A program made the translations under genes and the position numbers. Below the pieces are notes generated by a model. That model worked only from the letters and a program-made list of their open reading frames with translations, did no database searches and was not told the origin of the DNA. A stretch of 64,000 bases of DNA from Notolepis coatsorum (Eukaryota; Chordata; Actinopteri; Aulopiformes; Paralepididae). This document shows, in pieces, positions 22,395 to 34,566 of this stretch; position 1 is the stretch's first letter, and every line of letters begins with the position of its first letter. The stretch covers positions 126,281,320 through 126,345,319 of the forward strand of contig OZ020592.1 of assembly GCA_963971535.1 (NCBI GenBank), written 5' to 3'.

Positions 22395-24403
22395 AATAGT
22401 AATAATAATAAAAATATAATGTACATGTACCGGTACACAACAATACAATTCTTCTATGTCCCTATGCTATACTAGTACTACTATACTATCAAGTCAAGTC
22501 AAGAATGCAATAATAAGAATCCAATAGGATGAGAATGCGACATTGTGCAATAATACAAGTAATAAGAGTAAGACATATCAGGTATATGTACATGAGTTTT
22601 ACAAAAGCTTTTACTATACAAGAACCACTCCTGTTCTTGTTTAATTTTTTTAAAGTGACCTTACATTGTGAGCGTGTGCAGCATGAGTGTGTGTGTGTGT
22701 TCATGTTAAAGTGACTGCTAGTACAGTGTGTGTGTGTGTGTGTGCTCTACATCCATGTGTCTTCTCCATGGTATCTAACATCGTACAGTCTTCTTGTTCT
22801 GAGGTGCTCTAGAGTCGTTGGGAGTGGGCATGTAATGTCTTTTGCAGCATCAGAACAGTATTGTCTTATCTCCTTATAAAGATATTCCTGTCGGTCGTTG
22901 TCTAGACCAGGTGGGGGGAGGACAGGAAAACCAGAGATGGTTGGGTAGCGTTTTGGGTCTTTCAACAGCTGAAACGTGAATGGCTCTGTATCGTCACTGT
23001 GTAATTTCGCCGTCACCATGCCAGGACTGTTGGCATTGAAGCTGAAGTGCTGGTATTTCTTTATTTGTGGGAATCTTTTGAAGAAGCCTCCCAGATGTTG
23101 TTGCCAGTCGTAGCTTGGCACATACACTGTGCCATCTTCGCGACCCACAAGTTGGGGGCTATTGACTCCTTTCACTGCAGAGCTTTTCCTGACGATGTCT
23201 GCGATGCCTGCCAGGGTGTCGACCGCAGTCTTCCTGTAGACCTGCTTGATCAAACCGAAGCACCAGTCGGGGCCAAACTTAGTGTGGCCTGCAATCAGGA
23301 AGTGTAGGCCAAGCTGCAGGTGGAGTTTGTGAATCGTGCGCCAAGCAAAATACCACAAGACATAATTGTTTTTATTTTGCCCGGAGCAATTGTCGCAGTG
23401 CAGGTCCACTGATTTTTCTCCAACTCCATAGTTGGTGAAGAAATGATCCACATAGCTGATAACGGCATTGCTGCCTTTACCAGTTGACATCCCTTCATCA
23501 ATCAGGTAATTCACCTGCTTCGTCAGCCCTTCACAGTGGACACCGAACAGGCCACATTTGCGCGGTGTTTGAAAAAAGATGGGACCCACTTGAAAAGGGT
23601 GAGATGGGAAATGCACCTGACAGAGAAAGAAGAAAAAGAAAAAAGGACATTGGAATAAGGGAACAGGGGAGGAAATTAGGCCACTTTACTAGCCAAATGC
23701 AAGTATTTTTTATGTTTGGCGAGTGATTAATGAAAAAATACTGCTAAAACTATAAGGAACTATTTTTACATTAAAACTGAATAAACTACAATAACAATAA
23801 TAAACCGTATTTGTATAGCACCTTCATTCCAAGAATTGCAGCTCAAAGTGCAGCAGTAAAATATACATAGAATGAGCATAAAATAGATAGAATAAAAGCA
23901 ATGCAGAGAATAAGAAAAAGGGTGAAAGTAATGCAGGTAATAACAAAGCGAGTCTGAGTCTTCCCAGTTAGATGGTCATAAAAGGTTACTTGATATTTTG
24001 GTCAATTTTGATTGATTATCCTGTCATTAATTTAGTTCCATTGTATATAACCACGTTATTATTATTATTTTTAATAAAATTAAATAAAAATAAATACAAT
24101 TAAATAAACCTTTTTATGATGTCTTTATATAGTTGATGACTGTATAGTAAAACATTAATTTACTTGGATCCAATATAAACGCTGTAATTATCTCTATGAC
24201 TCCCACTCATTTAGCTGCTGTCCAAGCCTACTGTGCACTGAAGCAGCGATATACAGTATAATGCAGAGGAGTATTCAGTGAGTAAGTCACACAGACCTCA
24301 GCTGAAAGAGGGAGCGAGGGAGAGAGAGACACAGAGAGAGATGGAAAAATGGAGAAAGAGACATTAACCTTTCCTAGAAGCGAGGGGAGCTGTTTTATCC
24401 AAC

Positions 24404-24926
24404 CACCATCCACCCACATAAACCTTTCCCTCTCTCCTCCACCCTCACCTCACCTCTGCTTCCTTTTCCTCTTCTATTCTTCCCCTCTCTTATTTTCTTT
24501 CATTTCCTCTCCCCTCCTCCATCCTCCTCTCTCCTCATCTCCCCTCTCCTTTCATTTATTCTCCTCTCTTTTCCTATTCTCTCCTCCTCTCTTCTCCTCT
24601 CCTCACCTCTCCTCTCTTCTATTTTCTCTCTCCTCTCCTCCCACTCTCATCTCATCTACTCTCTTCTCCTCTCATCTCCCATTTTCTCTCATCTCTCCTC
24701 TCCTCTCTTCTCCCCACCTCTCCTATTTTCTCTCTCCTCTCATCTTATCTCCTCTCTTCTCTCTCCTCCTCTCCTTTCCTCTCCCCTATCCTTTCTCCTC
24801 CCCTCTCTTCTCCTATCCATGTTTCTCTCTCCTCTCTTCTCTCTCCTCTCCTCCCCTCTCATTTCCTCACCCCACCTCTCTTCTATTCTCCTCTCCTCTC
24901 TTTTCTCCTCTCTTCTCCTCTAATCA
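24404..24926. repeat. Pyrimidine-rich (CTCCTCT) low-complexity tract
   Basis: About 520 bp of irregular ctcctct/ttctcct sequence inside an intron of the DUF7869-like gene. Its Ser/Leu-rich open frame is an artefact. Confidence 0.9.
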
Positions 24927-25205
24927 ATAGCATGACGTTCCCTACAGGGTCCTACCGTCACCAAATACACTCCAAATACAACTCAAACGTTCCTGTAAGT
25001 TTTCCTTTAACAACAAAAAGCAACATTATATTGCTGCTGTGCGTAATCAAAGCTGTAGTGCATCGTGATATCTTGGCTTGCAGGTGCGGAAGGGCCTAGA
25101 GACAGATCCATGGTCGCGCATGTTTTTTTTGTGGACGCAGTCATCTCCTGCAACAGCTCGCGTTCTCTGTCAACAAGGGCCAGATGTTTTAACTGCACCT
25201 GGATG

Positions 25206-25300
25206 AAAGCATGAATGAATGAAAACATTATTTAACAGATTGCAGAATGGGTACAACACAGTACGGCTCAATACACACACACACACACACACGGCTAATG
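25206..25300 (-). mobile_element. LINE tail family A fragment
   Basis: Short reversed copy (atttaacagattgcagaatgg, acagtacggctcaatac) ending in a CA run. Confidence 0.7.
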
Positions 25301-26092
25301 AGGTGGCAGTGCTCAGTTATCCTCAGGTTATCCTAATGTCATGTGTGTTGAAGCAACATAGACGTAAGGCTGTAAACAAGCCACTATGGACGGGGGTACA
25401 GGGGAATAGATGGTGGTAAAAAACCGTCTGTAGTGTAGTAGTGAAAGTAGACAGAGTTTCTCCACCTGCAACTTCTCTGGCCTTCCCGCGGCTTGCCGTA
25501 ATTGGTGATTGTTGGAGTAGCATTGAGAACACAGATCTGTCCTGGGTTTTGTGATCATTATCTGCGGAAGGAGTGCTTTCCACAACCGAAGGAAGGATCT
25601 CTGACCAACAACACGAAATCCTGAAAAGACAAGTGTTTTTGTTAGATTGGTAGAATAAGAAAAAGTGGGAGCCATGTGTGTGTGTGAGAGAGAAAGAGAG
25701 AGAGCAAGGGGTGGTTTTGTGACATACCTTCTACAGTATACTGCTGTAACAGCGCCACAGGGAAGCTTTGGTCAGATTGGTTGGCAGTAACTTTGCAGTG
25801 AAATCCTTGTGACCAGCGTGACGGCCGGGCAACACAATCGCATGTAGGACAGCATAGTTGATCAGAAATTTCACAACCCTTTTTACGTCAAAAAGAGACA
25901 AAAAACGCTTGTGATTTCTCGGTTGTTTCTTCCTCTCACGCGGTGTGAGGCCATCTGTCTTGTAGTGTTTGAAAAGGCTTTTGAGAAGCGCATCGCTGAT
26001 CCTAAACAAAAATGTTAACAATAGGGAAGAGAATTAATGAATGAAATACACACATTGTACACACTGTCTATCTGTATGTCATGTATGTCATA

Positions 26093-26248
26093 TGTTATGA
26101 TTAATTGAAAATGGGGGACCCTGATGTAAACAAGATGAAAGTCTTTCTCTGGTCTGCATCCCCTTAACAATTGTATGTATTGAGCTGTACTGTACTGTAC
26201 CCATTCTGCAATCTGTTAATAAACTTTTCAATCAATCAATCAATCACT
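26093..26248 (+). mobile_element. LINE tail family A, complete 3' end
   Basis: Direct-orientation tail running through ctgcatccccttaacaattg and gtacccattctgcaatctg to aataaacttttcaatc and four aatc repeats. It defines the 3' terminus of this LINE family. Confidence 0.8.
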
Positions 26249-27171
26249 CTTGTTTACATTCAGGTGTAGTTTTTAAGAATTCAAATCCTAGCGATGTGCA
26301 TGACAAAATGGCCGCACAAAAACTACACTACCCATAATATCCAAAATGGCCGCCCTCGCAGGCAGCATAGGATTCGACGACTATCTCTACACTTTAAACC
26401 TATTTAAACCTATTGCTAAACATACATATACGTCCAATACAATACATCTACGTCCAATACAATATACAAGCATAAAGACACTTACCCATAAATGAAACAG
26501 AACGTTGGACGACAGACAACAACGTTGTGAAATCTATACGTTGTTCTTGAAGCCACACGTACAGCGTTTACTCTCTTCGTACTTTGCGTCTTCTCTGAAA
26601 CATTTTGGCATGTTCCAATAATGGACAACAGACACATGTCCCTTTCTCTTGGTGTCAACGACGCAGTGTCCAATCTGTTTTGGTAAATTAGCTCAACCGA
26701 CAGTTTTTTTTAACAAGACAGGGCAGATCGTTCTGAATTTTCCTTTCGGCGTGCCTGGCACTTGCAGTCGAAAGCGTGTATCTTTCGGAGTTCCTCTTCG
26801 ATTTCGCCCTCCACCGTTAAACCAGACATCTTTTCAACTGATCGCATGGTCGATTCAGCTGAAAAGCCCAATGCTACAGTTTCAACGCAAATGTCTCATC
26901 GTCTGTCTCACCATCGTCGGTAGGTTCGATTGGATCTGGGACAAGTTCGCCTGCACCTTCGGTCTCCTCGTCGTCGGATGATAGAGCTGGCCGCTCACCA
27001 CCGTCATCGTTGTCACCGAAGTAGTCCGTGATGTGGTCACTCATTAACGCAGAGGAGTCTATAATCATTCCATCTCTTCCTCTATTAAGAGCAGCTGATA
27101 ATCTTTGTGCGGCCATGTTAACGGTGTGTTATCTAAGCAGCAAAAAAGTGTTCTGTGGGCTACAGGTTCTG

Positions 27172-28825
27172 TGAATATAAACACACTATGGTGCTTTGAG
27201 AAGCTAGTAAAGGGCTACATCTGCTCCTCCCTCCCCATCAACATGGACCCCCTGCAATTTGCATACCGCCCCAACAGGTCCACGGAGGACGCCATATCCC
27301 ATGTGCTGCACACAGCAGCATCACACCTGGACAAGAGGCAGGGGAACTATGTGAGAATGCTATTCATCGACTACAGCTCGGCATTCAATACCATAGTCCC
27401 CTCCATACTCATAGCCAAGCTCAGGGACCTGGGCTTGGGCTATGACCTCTGCCAGTGGGTCTTGGACTTCCTGACTGGCAGACCCCAGGTGGTGAGAGCA
27501 GGCAACTGCACCTCCTCATCCATCACCCTCAACATAGGGGCCCCCCAGGGCTGTGTTCTGAGTCCCCTCCTCTACTCCCTGTACACACACGACTGTGTGG
27601 CTCAGCGGAGTAGCAATACAATCGTCAAATTTGCTGACGACACAGTGGTGGTGGGCCTGATCTCTGCCAACGACGAGAGGGCCTACCTGGAAGAGGTCAA
27701 GGTCCTGGCGGGATGGTGCCAGGAAAACAGCCTCTCCCTGAACGTCAGCAAAACAAAGGAGATGATTGTGGACTTCAGGAGGTCGGGGGTCAAGGACTAC
27801 AGCCCCCTCAGCATCGACGGGGCACCGGTTGAGAGAGTCAACAGCTTCAAGTACCTCGGAGCCTACATATCCGAGGACTTGACATGGACCACACACATTA
27901 ACAGTGTGGTGAAGAAGGCACGACAACGCCTCTACTTCCTCAGGCGCCTAAGGAAGTTCCAAGTCAGCCAGAAGATCCTTAAGAACTTCTACTCATGTAC
28001 AATAGAGAGCATCTTGACCGGCAACATCACCTCCTGGTTTGGGAATAGCACTGCAAAAGACCAAAGCAGACTACAAAGAGTGACACGTTCAGCCGAACGC
28101 ACAATTGGAGGGGGGCTCCCCACCCTCCAGAACATTTACTACAAGCGTTGCAAGGGCAAGGCTAAGAGAATCATTAAAGACTCCAGTCACCCGAACAACT
28201 GCCTCTTCGAACTGCTGCGGTCAGGCAAGCGATACAGGAGTCTCAAGGCGAGCACAGAAAGACTCAGAAGTAGCTTCTATCCCCAGGCCATCAGGCTGCT
28301 AAACGAACAATGAATGAACACTACACAACAACAACCACCAAACGCACATAGCACACACATCCACACGCACACACCCACTTTAAACAAACACACTGTAGCA
28401 CCCACTCCACACACTTTATAGCACACACCCACTTTAAACAAACACACTGTAGCACCCACTCCCCACACTTTATATTTATGGATGAAGGATTGCACTACAA
28501 CTCGTACACCTTACTGTAAATTGTACCTAAAATTGTACCTCATCCCATTTCTGCTTTGCACTAGATAGTACTGTACATTAGTACACTGCATAGTATTGTG
28601 TATTGTATATTATATGGTAACTCAGAACATTGTACATATGTCTATACCGAACACTGTGACCTCATTTTCTTCTTCTAAATTCATGCTATATTATGTTATT
28701 ATGTTATTTGATACTATCTTGTCTAGCACAGTCTCTGGAGCGTAACAGTAAGAAGCATTTTGTATGAAAGTATTCTGTACTTCTGTATGACAACTATTAA
28801 AGAACTTGAACTTGAACTTGAACAC
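27172..28825 (+). mobile_element. 5'-truncated L2-type LINE
   Basis: Consists of the reverse transcriptase region, a 3' UTR of about 500 bp, and a gaacttgaactt-type tail. The 3' UTR matches the reversed fragment at 4543-4735. The 5' limit is set where protein similarity begins and is approximate. Confidence 0.85.
27187..28313 (+). CDS. L2-type LINE reverse transcriptase, 5'-truncated
   Basis: An uninterrupted frame of about 375 codons. Visible RT motifs, in order: [16 protein letters not shown] (finger region), [11 protein letters not shown] (motif A, catalytic Asp), [13 protein letters not shown] (motif B), [12 protein letters not shown] (motif C, catalytic FADD), and FKYLGAYI (motif D/E), followed by the C-terminal region to LLNEQ. 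The apurinic endonuclease and the start of RT are missing, so it cannot mobilise itself. The open frame suggests a fairly recent insertion. The clade call (L2/Maui-like) is from resemblance of these motifs. Confidence 0.88.
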
Positions 28826-29130
28826 TAGTGTGGGGGCGTACCTCACATTAACAGCAGCCTTTCACATGCAAAAATGGGACAGCCGATGGAACAGCCCCAC
28901 AGCTTCGTGAGAGAGGCTCAGAGTCTGTCTCAATGAGCCATTTTTAAACACAATTTAAACACAATTAGAGTTATTATATATGTTCGCTGTTATACTAAAT
29001 ATGTTCTTCAACCCTCGAACTGTAAGTATATATACAAAAAACGGAAATGAAAAAAAATAAAAATAAAAATACTTTCCACTCGTCAGGAACCTGGGGCGCC
29101 GAGTTGTAGGCGCGCACGCTGGGCGGGGTG
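28826..29130. other. Unassigned sequence
   Basis: About 300 bp between the L2 tail and the right part of the piggyBac element. Nothing recognised. Confidence 0.5.
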
Positions 29131-30310
29131 ACATATACTATCGATAATGTAGCGTTTATTTGAAAACGATTCATAAATAGGCCGAAAAATGACAACGTGT
29201 TTTGTGTATTCCAGTAAAGCGTGATTCCTGCAGAATCTTAATATTTTTTCTGGACGTTTAAAAAAACGAGCGTTTTTCAAAATGGTATAAAACAGAAATT
29301 AACCGATTAAAAAAAACAATCCGTTTCGACAATGTTGACTGGAAACAAGTCATTGATAAGCGGCGGGCGTATTAGACACATAGCCATAATTTAAGATATA
29401 GTTTATGCGTTCGCAAATGTGATCGCCCTCCCATTGACTACAGCGCTGGCACTCAAGCGCTATTTCTGGCGCCCCCTGCTGGCACTCAAAGTGTTAAGGG
29501 TGAAAAAAACACTAAAATCCCATGAACACAAAAAATGCAGCACTGTGCCTTTAAAGGGCGAACAAAAAGTACACAGGAATCTTCTAGAACACAGGCAAAA
29601 AAGTACACAGGAAATCTTCTAGAACACGGGCAAAAAGTACACAGGAATCTTCTAGAACACGGGCATCCTCCCGACCAGAACACTGCCGACGGGCAACGCA
29701 GCAAACAGGGGGTCCAAGGGGAATGGAGTGAGAACATAGGCACCCTCCCGTGGAACAATAGAGAGCGATGGCGAGCCTCACCCCAGGAACAAGGTCCATG
29801 AAGAGGGAGTAGGGAACACGGCGCGGCGGTAGATGGTAGCCATGTAGAATGGCACGACGTCTGGAGTGAGAACATAGGGATCCTCTCGTGGAAGTCTAGA
29901 GAGCGAAGACGATGTCCCACTCTAGGAAACGGCGGTGGATGGTAGCAACAAGATGACCTGGCAAGGAGTGGAAGGCAGTCGGCAATCCTTATGCTCTCAG
30001 GTGCGTGAAACTGATTGTTCGACACTCATTGGGAAGCGTGCAGGGTTCCTCCAGCCCTCACAGTACCCCCCCCCCCCCCCTCCACGGGAGCCACCTGGCG
30101 ACCAGCCAGGCCTGCAGGGGTGGGAAAGCAAAAAAATCAGAGAGGCTCCAGGGCAAACTGACCTTGCTAGCTGAAGGGGCAGTCCTAGCAGAGGGGAACA
30201 AGGGACTAGCCGACAGTTACTGAACGTGTTATAAAGCAATTTAGACTGGTAATTTTTTTTATCACAGGGAAAACATTGCATTGTGAGATTGATAAGATGA
30301 TAGATATATA

Positions 30311-30348
<38 letters not shown>

Positions 30349-30378
30349 CTGACTGTATATGTGTAGATATTGTACCGA

Positions 30379-31376
30379 TCAGGTATTACAGATAATATGT
30401 GCATGCGAATGTACTTTGCGAAGTTTGTCTCTTGGATCTAGGGCTGTGTTGTCGGCAAAGTGGAGGAAGCGCCATATAAGTTCATAACGGTTGCGTGGCA
30501 TGGTTGTGGAAAAGAACGGGGTGATGATCATTTCATCGGTGGTCCAAAACATATCCAAGCGAGGCTTCGGATGGACACTGGTTAGGAATAACAGGCCAAG
30601 GAACTTCTTGAGCTCCTTCAGTGAGAGGGGCTTCCAAACCAGTGCCCTGCTACTGGTTAGTGTGGGATCCAGCAGGGCAATGGACTGATCCACGTACAGG
30701 TTGGTCTGAGCAACGATCATGTTGAGGAAGTCGTCGGTTAGAAATAAATCTAGCCAGGCTGCAGGCCGGGGAGAATCCAGTGCCGAAGCGTCCTGGAGCA
30801 GACCTGGTTGGGCTGTGAAGGGAAGTCTGTGTGGCTCCCAGCCATCACGAGATCAGGCATCATCAATGTTATTACGGCTTGCCGCCGACCTGCTCCTCGC
30901 TCCTCGTCGCACCCCGCGACCTGTCAATTATACAAATATACAATTATAACACCCCTACTGTAGACAAACATTCATATAACACGTAGTTACAAACTGTGTG
31001 TGAGTGAATGAGTGAGTGTGTGTGTGTGGGGTTCAGAGGTCAGAGCTGGACGTGGTGTGGGGGTCAGAGGTCAGAGCTGGACGTGGTGTGGGGGGCAGAG
31101 GTCAGAGCTGGAAGTGGTGTGCAGAGTGAGGCCAACTTACCCCGCTTAGATGTGCATTTTCTGCCTGAAACGGGTTCCGGAATATCAGTCCCTTCACTAC
31201 CGTCTTCTGGAATCACAGGAATGTAACATTACAATATTGCAATGTATTGTCCTTTTATTTACATGATATATATAGCATTATGTATTATTATGTAGACACT
31301 CACCTGAATGAGTAGGTGATACGCTCATGCGATTTGCTCTATCGAGCGGGGCGTCATCGCTCTCTGCTCCAGAATC
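30379..31376 (-). pseudogene. piggyBac transposase remnant
   Basis: Minus-strand coding pieces with splice signals: an acidic exon at about 31376-31313 (SGAESDDAPLD, acceptor tattccag|attctg, donor cag|gtgagt), a second at about 31208-31142 (acceptor gattccag|aagacg, donor ggg|gtaagt), and a third from about 30922 to 30400 with WLDLFLTDDFLN, LKKFLGLLFL and NRYELIWRFLHFADN, which match the N-terminal half of the piggyBac DDE transposase. A TGA interrupts the third exon near 30843. The homology stops near 30410, before the catalytic Asp residues, so the copy is dead. Its element may have ended at the TTAA at 33139-33142. Confidence 0.75.
31029..31120. repeat. Short minisatellite
   Basis: About three copies of a unit containing ggtcagagctggacgtggtg within an intron of the piggyBac remnant. 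Confidence 0.85.
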
Positions 31377-31643
31377 TGGAATATTGAATTCAGTCAGTCT
31401 GATTGCACAATTTACACGCATACAGTAAACACACACATTTACATACACATGAATGTTAGTCCGTACCCAAAAATGATGGGGTCCCTGCTCCATCAGCACC
31501 TGAAGCAGAATCTGTGTCCGACCCTATAATACATAAATGGCATGGTTAGCTGTCTTCCAAATACACAGATAATTGCATTTCACATTTCATATCTAAACGG
31601 TATGATGATCCCACTGTCAGAGGCAGACCCACTGTCAGAGGCA

Positions 31644-31707
<64 letters not shown>

Positions 31708-32596
31708 CAGGGTTTCCGTTAGAAAAAATTGTTGCCGGCCTCAGTGTCCGGTAGATTTCAATCTACCGGTCAAATGAGAGAAATTCCGGTCAGAGTTTAT
31801 TGAGCTTAAAAACAATTGATAGGCAAAAGAATGACAACAAAACAAAAGAATGACATCCTCAAGGCATGTAGATTTATAATATTTTAACTTAAAACTAGGC
31901 AACTTTTGCGTATACAGTCATTATATTCCAAATAAAATAAGTCCAGAGACTCCGTGCTGCTGCTGACTTTAAATCAAATAGGTGTCTGTGGGCAGTCGGT
32001 CCGACATTAATAAACAGCAGTCTGTTATAATCACATTTTTATGAGCTAACGAATTCCGTTATATTGGACATTTGTATTAATTATATCAAGCGAAGAACTG
32101 AGAAATTTGGCAGAGAGAGACGGCAACATTATCGTGGGTTTGCGTGATGACTCTCTCCACCTCCCAACGACTTATTTGCGAGAGTATGTCGCAGCAGATT
32201 CAGCTGTTTTCAGGCTCTATCTGGGGACCGCTCAGCAGCGCCCCCCACCCAACAGCTGAATTGCCAATGGCTGAATTGGAGTACTGCACTGTGCCGGCAC
32301 TGCTGGTGTGCAGCTCCGGCTCTGCAGCTGCATGCAGTCGCAAATCTAGCAGCAAGCTCCTGCTGACAACATTATTATACCTGCTTGGTGAAGCAACGAT
32401 GAAACAAATGTAATGATTGTTTCGTTCATCGCATAGGCTATTTAATTTTAGCCTATTTTAATACAATTCAAATAATCAAATTGTGCTTAGAGGGAATAAT
32501 TTTCACCGGACATTATGACCGGAGAGATTAAATATGTCGGACTTCAACAGATTTTGCCGGTCAAATACCGGTAATTACCGGCTAACGGAAACGCTG
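31708..32596. mobile_element. Non-autonomous hAT element in a CA repeat
   Basis: Ends cagggtttccgttag and ctaacggaaacgctg are inverted with one mismatch. A perfect 8 bp duplication acacacgc lies at 31700-31707 and 32597-32604. The insertion split a (CA)n microsatellite (31650-31706 and after 32604). Subterminal ccggtaga/taccggt repeats occur at both ends. Confidence 0.93.
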
Positions 32597-33142
32597 ACAC
32601 ACGCACACACACACACAGCTCTCCCCCCTCTCTCTCTTACTCTGCCCCCCACAGTGTTACATCTTACATACACATTCCATTTCTATATACAAAATAAAAA
32701 TACATGGACACACACAACATAACTTGGAATTAGACTGAATCTATAATATCCAAGAATATAGCTGTTTGAGTTGGATACCAAATAGCTCTCTATCTCTCTC
32801 TCTCAACAACAACTCCCAAAAATCTCATCGATTATGGGAGGCCGTGATCTTTTATACCTACGGCCAGGTGCACTGACCAATCACAGACCATCTTCATTAT
32901 AGGGAGTCCGCCGAGATGCAATAACCATTCATCTTGTGATACAGTGTTAGAATATAAGGGGACACTGCCACCTAGTGTAATTTGAGAGGAAATGCAGCAT
33001 GAGACTTAAACCCAGGTCAGAAAGCTCCTCTGCCATGTTTAGACTTGGAAAATTGAAAAAAATGTAAACAGACCAATGACGGGGCAGATTAAGCATGGCG
33101 AGGAATGACGGCTAAATCTGTCATTGGCGAAGAATGGGTTAA

Positions 33143-33360
33143 GGGTGAAAAAACACTAAAGTCCATGAACACAAAAAATGCAGCACTGTGTCTTCTAGAA
33201 CACAGGCAAAAAAGTACACAGGAAATCTTCTAGAACACGGGCAAAAAGTACACAGGAATCTTCTAGAACACGGGCATCCTCCCGACCAGAACGCTGCGTG
33301 AAACTGATTGTTCGACACGCCCCTCATTGGGAAGCGTGCAGGGTTCCTCCAGCCCTCACA
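33143..33360 (-). mobile_element. Second, shorter copy of the LTR-like repeat
   Basis: Matches 29498-30066 from gggtgaaaaaa onward to ccagccctcaca, with two internal deletions. Like the other copy, its left edge abuts a piggyBac-type end with TTAA (33139-33142), but the two piggyBac ends differ in sequence. Confidence 0.75.
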
Positions 33361-34566
33361 CCTTGTTTTCTTTGAGAATGAACAGAAGCGCATTACAATA
33401 ATATATTGAACTGGGATGCACACATTTGTTAGAGTAAGACAATTATTAAAGCTATCACCTTTTTTTAGGTATTCATATGTGTCTAGCCCACAAAATCATC
33501 TGTATTTTTCATTTCGGCCTCCTCTGTAATTGAGTTTGACACCCCAACACCCCAATATTTAGTCAGTGCCATTTACTGCCAGGTGTTTTCATGCACTGTG
33601 GACAAAATCTTTCTCCAAATGCAAATCCATTTAATTTGGGAGGTTTGCCAATAATGTGTCACAATGTTGCGTCATTTGGACAACATTTTGAGGACTTGTT
33701 GGGTTCAATTAATGGACTGCATTTATTATTCATAATATTAATATAAATATATAAACAGCAGAAAATATATAAATATATAAAACAGCAGCAAAGATAGACA
33801 AAGTCAAGGTAAGACATAGAACATTAAATCACTTAGTTTTTCACATTAGGATCTAACATCTGGGATGAGTCTAATTAATCTCAAGAGGACCGGGATATGT
33901 AAACAGACGTGGGACGGTTTGTATAGCTAAATCTATACTTTATAGTATTGCTATCTGTCCATTGTCATTGTGAATTGAGACCATAAACCGTCCCTTCAAA
34001 ATGGCGTAAAAAAAATAAAAATTCATCAATACGTTCTCATTTGATAGCGCCGTGAATATAAGCATTATACCGGATTTGGTCTAGTATATTTCCTGGAAGC
34101 CGAGATAATGGGCTAATAGCTAATAACGTTAAATCCAATGGCATTTCGGTTATAGATACGCTCCAGTTAAAACTCAAACTGCATATCGGCACGATCCTCA
34201 AAGGGGGGGGCGGCGGGGGACGTCGTTTCTGATTATTGATTATCAATAACCGCGTTAGCCTCATTAGCCTCATAGGCCGAATGCCTGGATGGCTATCAAA
34301 ACAAGGCCCGATCGGGATGTACTTTACGTGAAAAAGATCTTACCGTGGTCCAGTGGGATCCCCCCGAGCATTTCCCCGTTATCGATCGCCATCTGGTAGA
34401 TCGATATGTCCATTGGCTGATAATAAATCCCCTTATTGCATGGTGAAATCTGCGATGCAAAACGTAATCCAAGCTACAGGCTGCAGATCCAGAATCGAGC
34501 TAACATAAAACTCCATTGAAAGTAAAAAAAAATAGTCCACCGTTCGGCCATTATCGCGATAGCGCC
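33361..34566. other. Unassigned AT-rich intronic sequence
   Basis: No open frame or element terminus recognised. It shares the short block tttttcacattaggatctaac (33838-33858) with 58975-58995, so part is a dispersed repeat. Confidence 0.5.

Larger units (their letters stand above)
22747..27116 (-). pseudogene. Broken multi-exon gene of an uncharacterised DUF7869-like family
   Basis: Coding blocks on the minus strand, in order: acidic N-terminus (27116-26874); a block with a Cys pair and RERDMCLLSIIG (about 26840-26487, donor tg|ggtaag); 26006-25729 (acceptor tttag|gatcag, LINYAVLHAIVLPGR); 25624-25465 (FRVVGQRSFLRLWKALLPQI, donor cag|gtggag); 25211-25020 (acceptor catccag|gtgcag, HYSFDYAQQ); and 23621-22747 (acceptor gtcag|gtgcat, LHCDNCSGQNKNN, FLIAGHTKFGPDWCFGLIK). 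The last block resembles the DUF7869 domain found in many uncharacterised fish proteins; that name is from memory. Breaks: a frame change near 26885, an in-frame TAA near 26709, a frame change or alternative donor near 25735, and no good donor after HYSFDYAQQ, where a TTAA-MITE end lies. Function unknown. Confidence 0.65.
19019..29497. mobile_element. piggyBac-type element, greatly expanded by insertions
   Basis: TTAA at 19019-19022 and 29494-29497, with a perfect 19 bp inverted repeat, ttaacactttgagtgccag. Both ends carry a second subterminal gagtgcca copy. Flanking sequence is consistent with one insertion at a TTAA. Element-specific sequence covers about 19019-19615 and 29135-29497. The 9.5 kb between holds LINE tails, a solo LTR, a DUF7869-like gene and an L2 LINE. 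Whether these came as later insertions or as cargo cannot be decided here. Confidence 0.75.
18914..30066 (-). mobile_element. LTR-like repeat split by the 19019-29497 element
   Basis: The segments 18914-19018 and 29498-30066 appear to be one minus-strand LTR, TGTGAGGGCTGG...CCTAACA. On the minus strand a G-rich tract (rc of 30062-30085) sits directly before its start, as a polypurine tract would before a 3' LTR, and aataaat occurs near 18995. A shorter copy of the right part is at 33143-33360. No matching 5 bp duplication was found, so the LTR reading is an inference. Confidence 0.45.

Noticed and set aside
24349..24930. 193-codon Ser/Leu/Pro-rich frame
   Set aside because: Low-complexity pyrimidine tract; composition explains the lack of stops.
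27516..27926. 136-codon frame opposite the L2 reverse transcriptase
   Set aside because: Shadow of the real coding strand; RT motifs are on the + strand.
29486..30025. 179-codon minus-strand frame rich in Cys, Ser, Arg
   Set aside because: Lies in the LTR-like repeat, contains internal tandem tcttctagaacac copies, and matches no domain; the related copy at 33143-33360 does not keep it.
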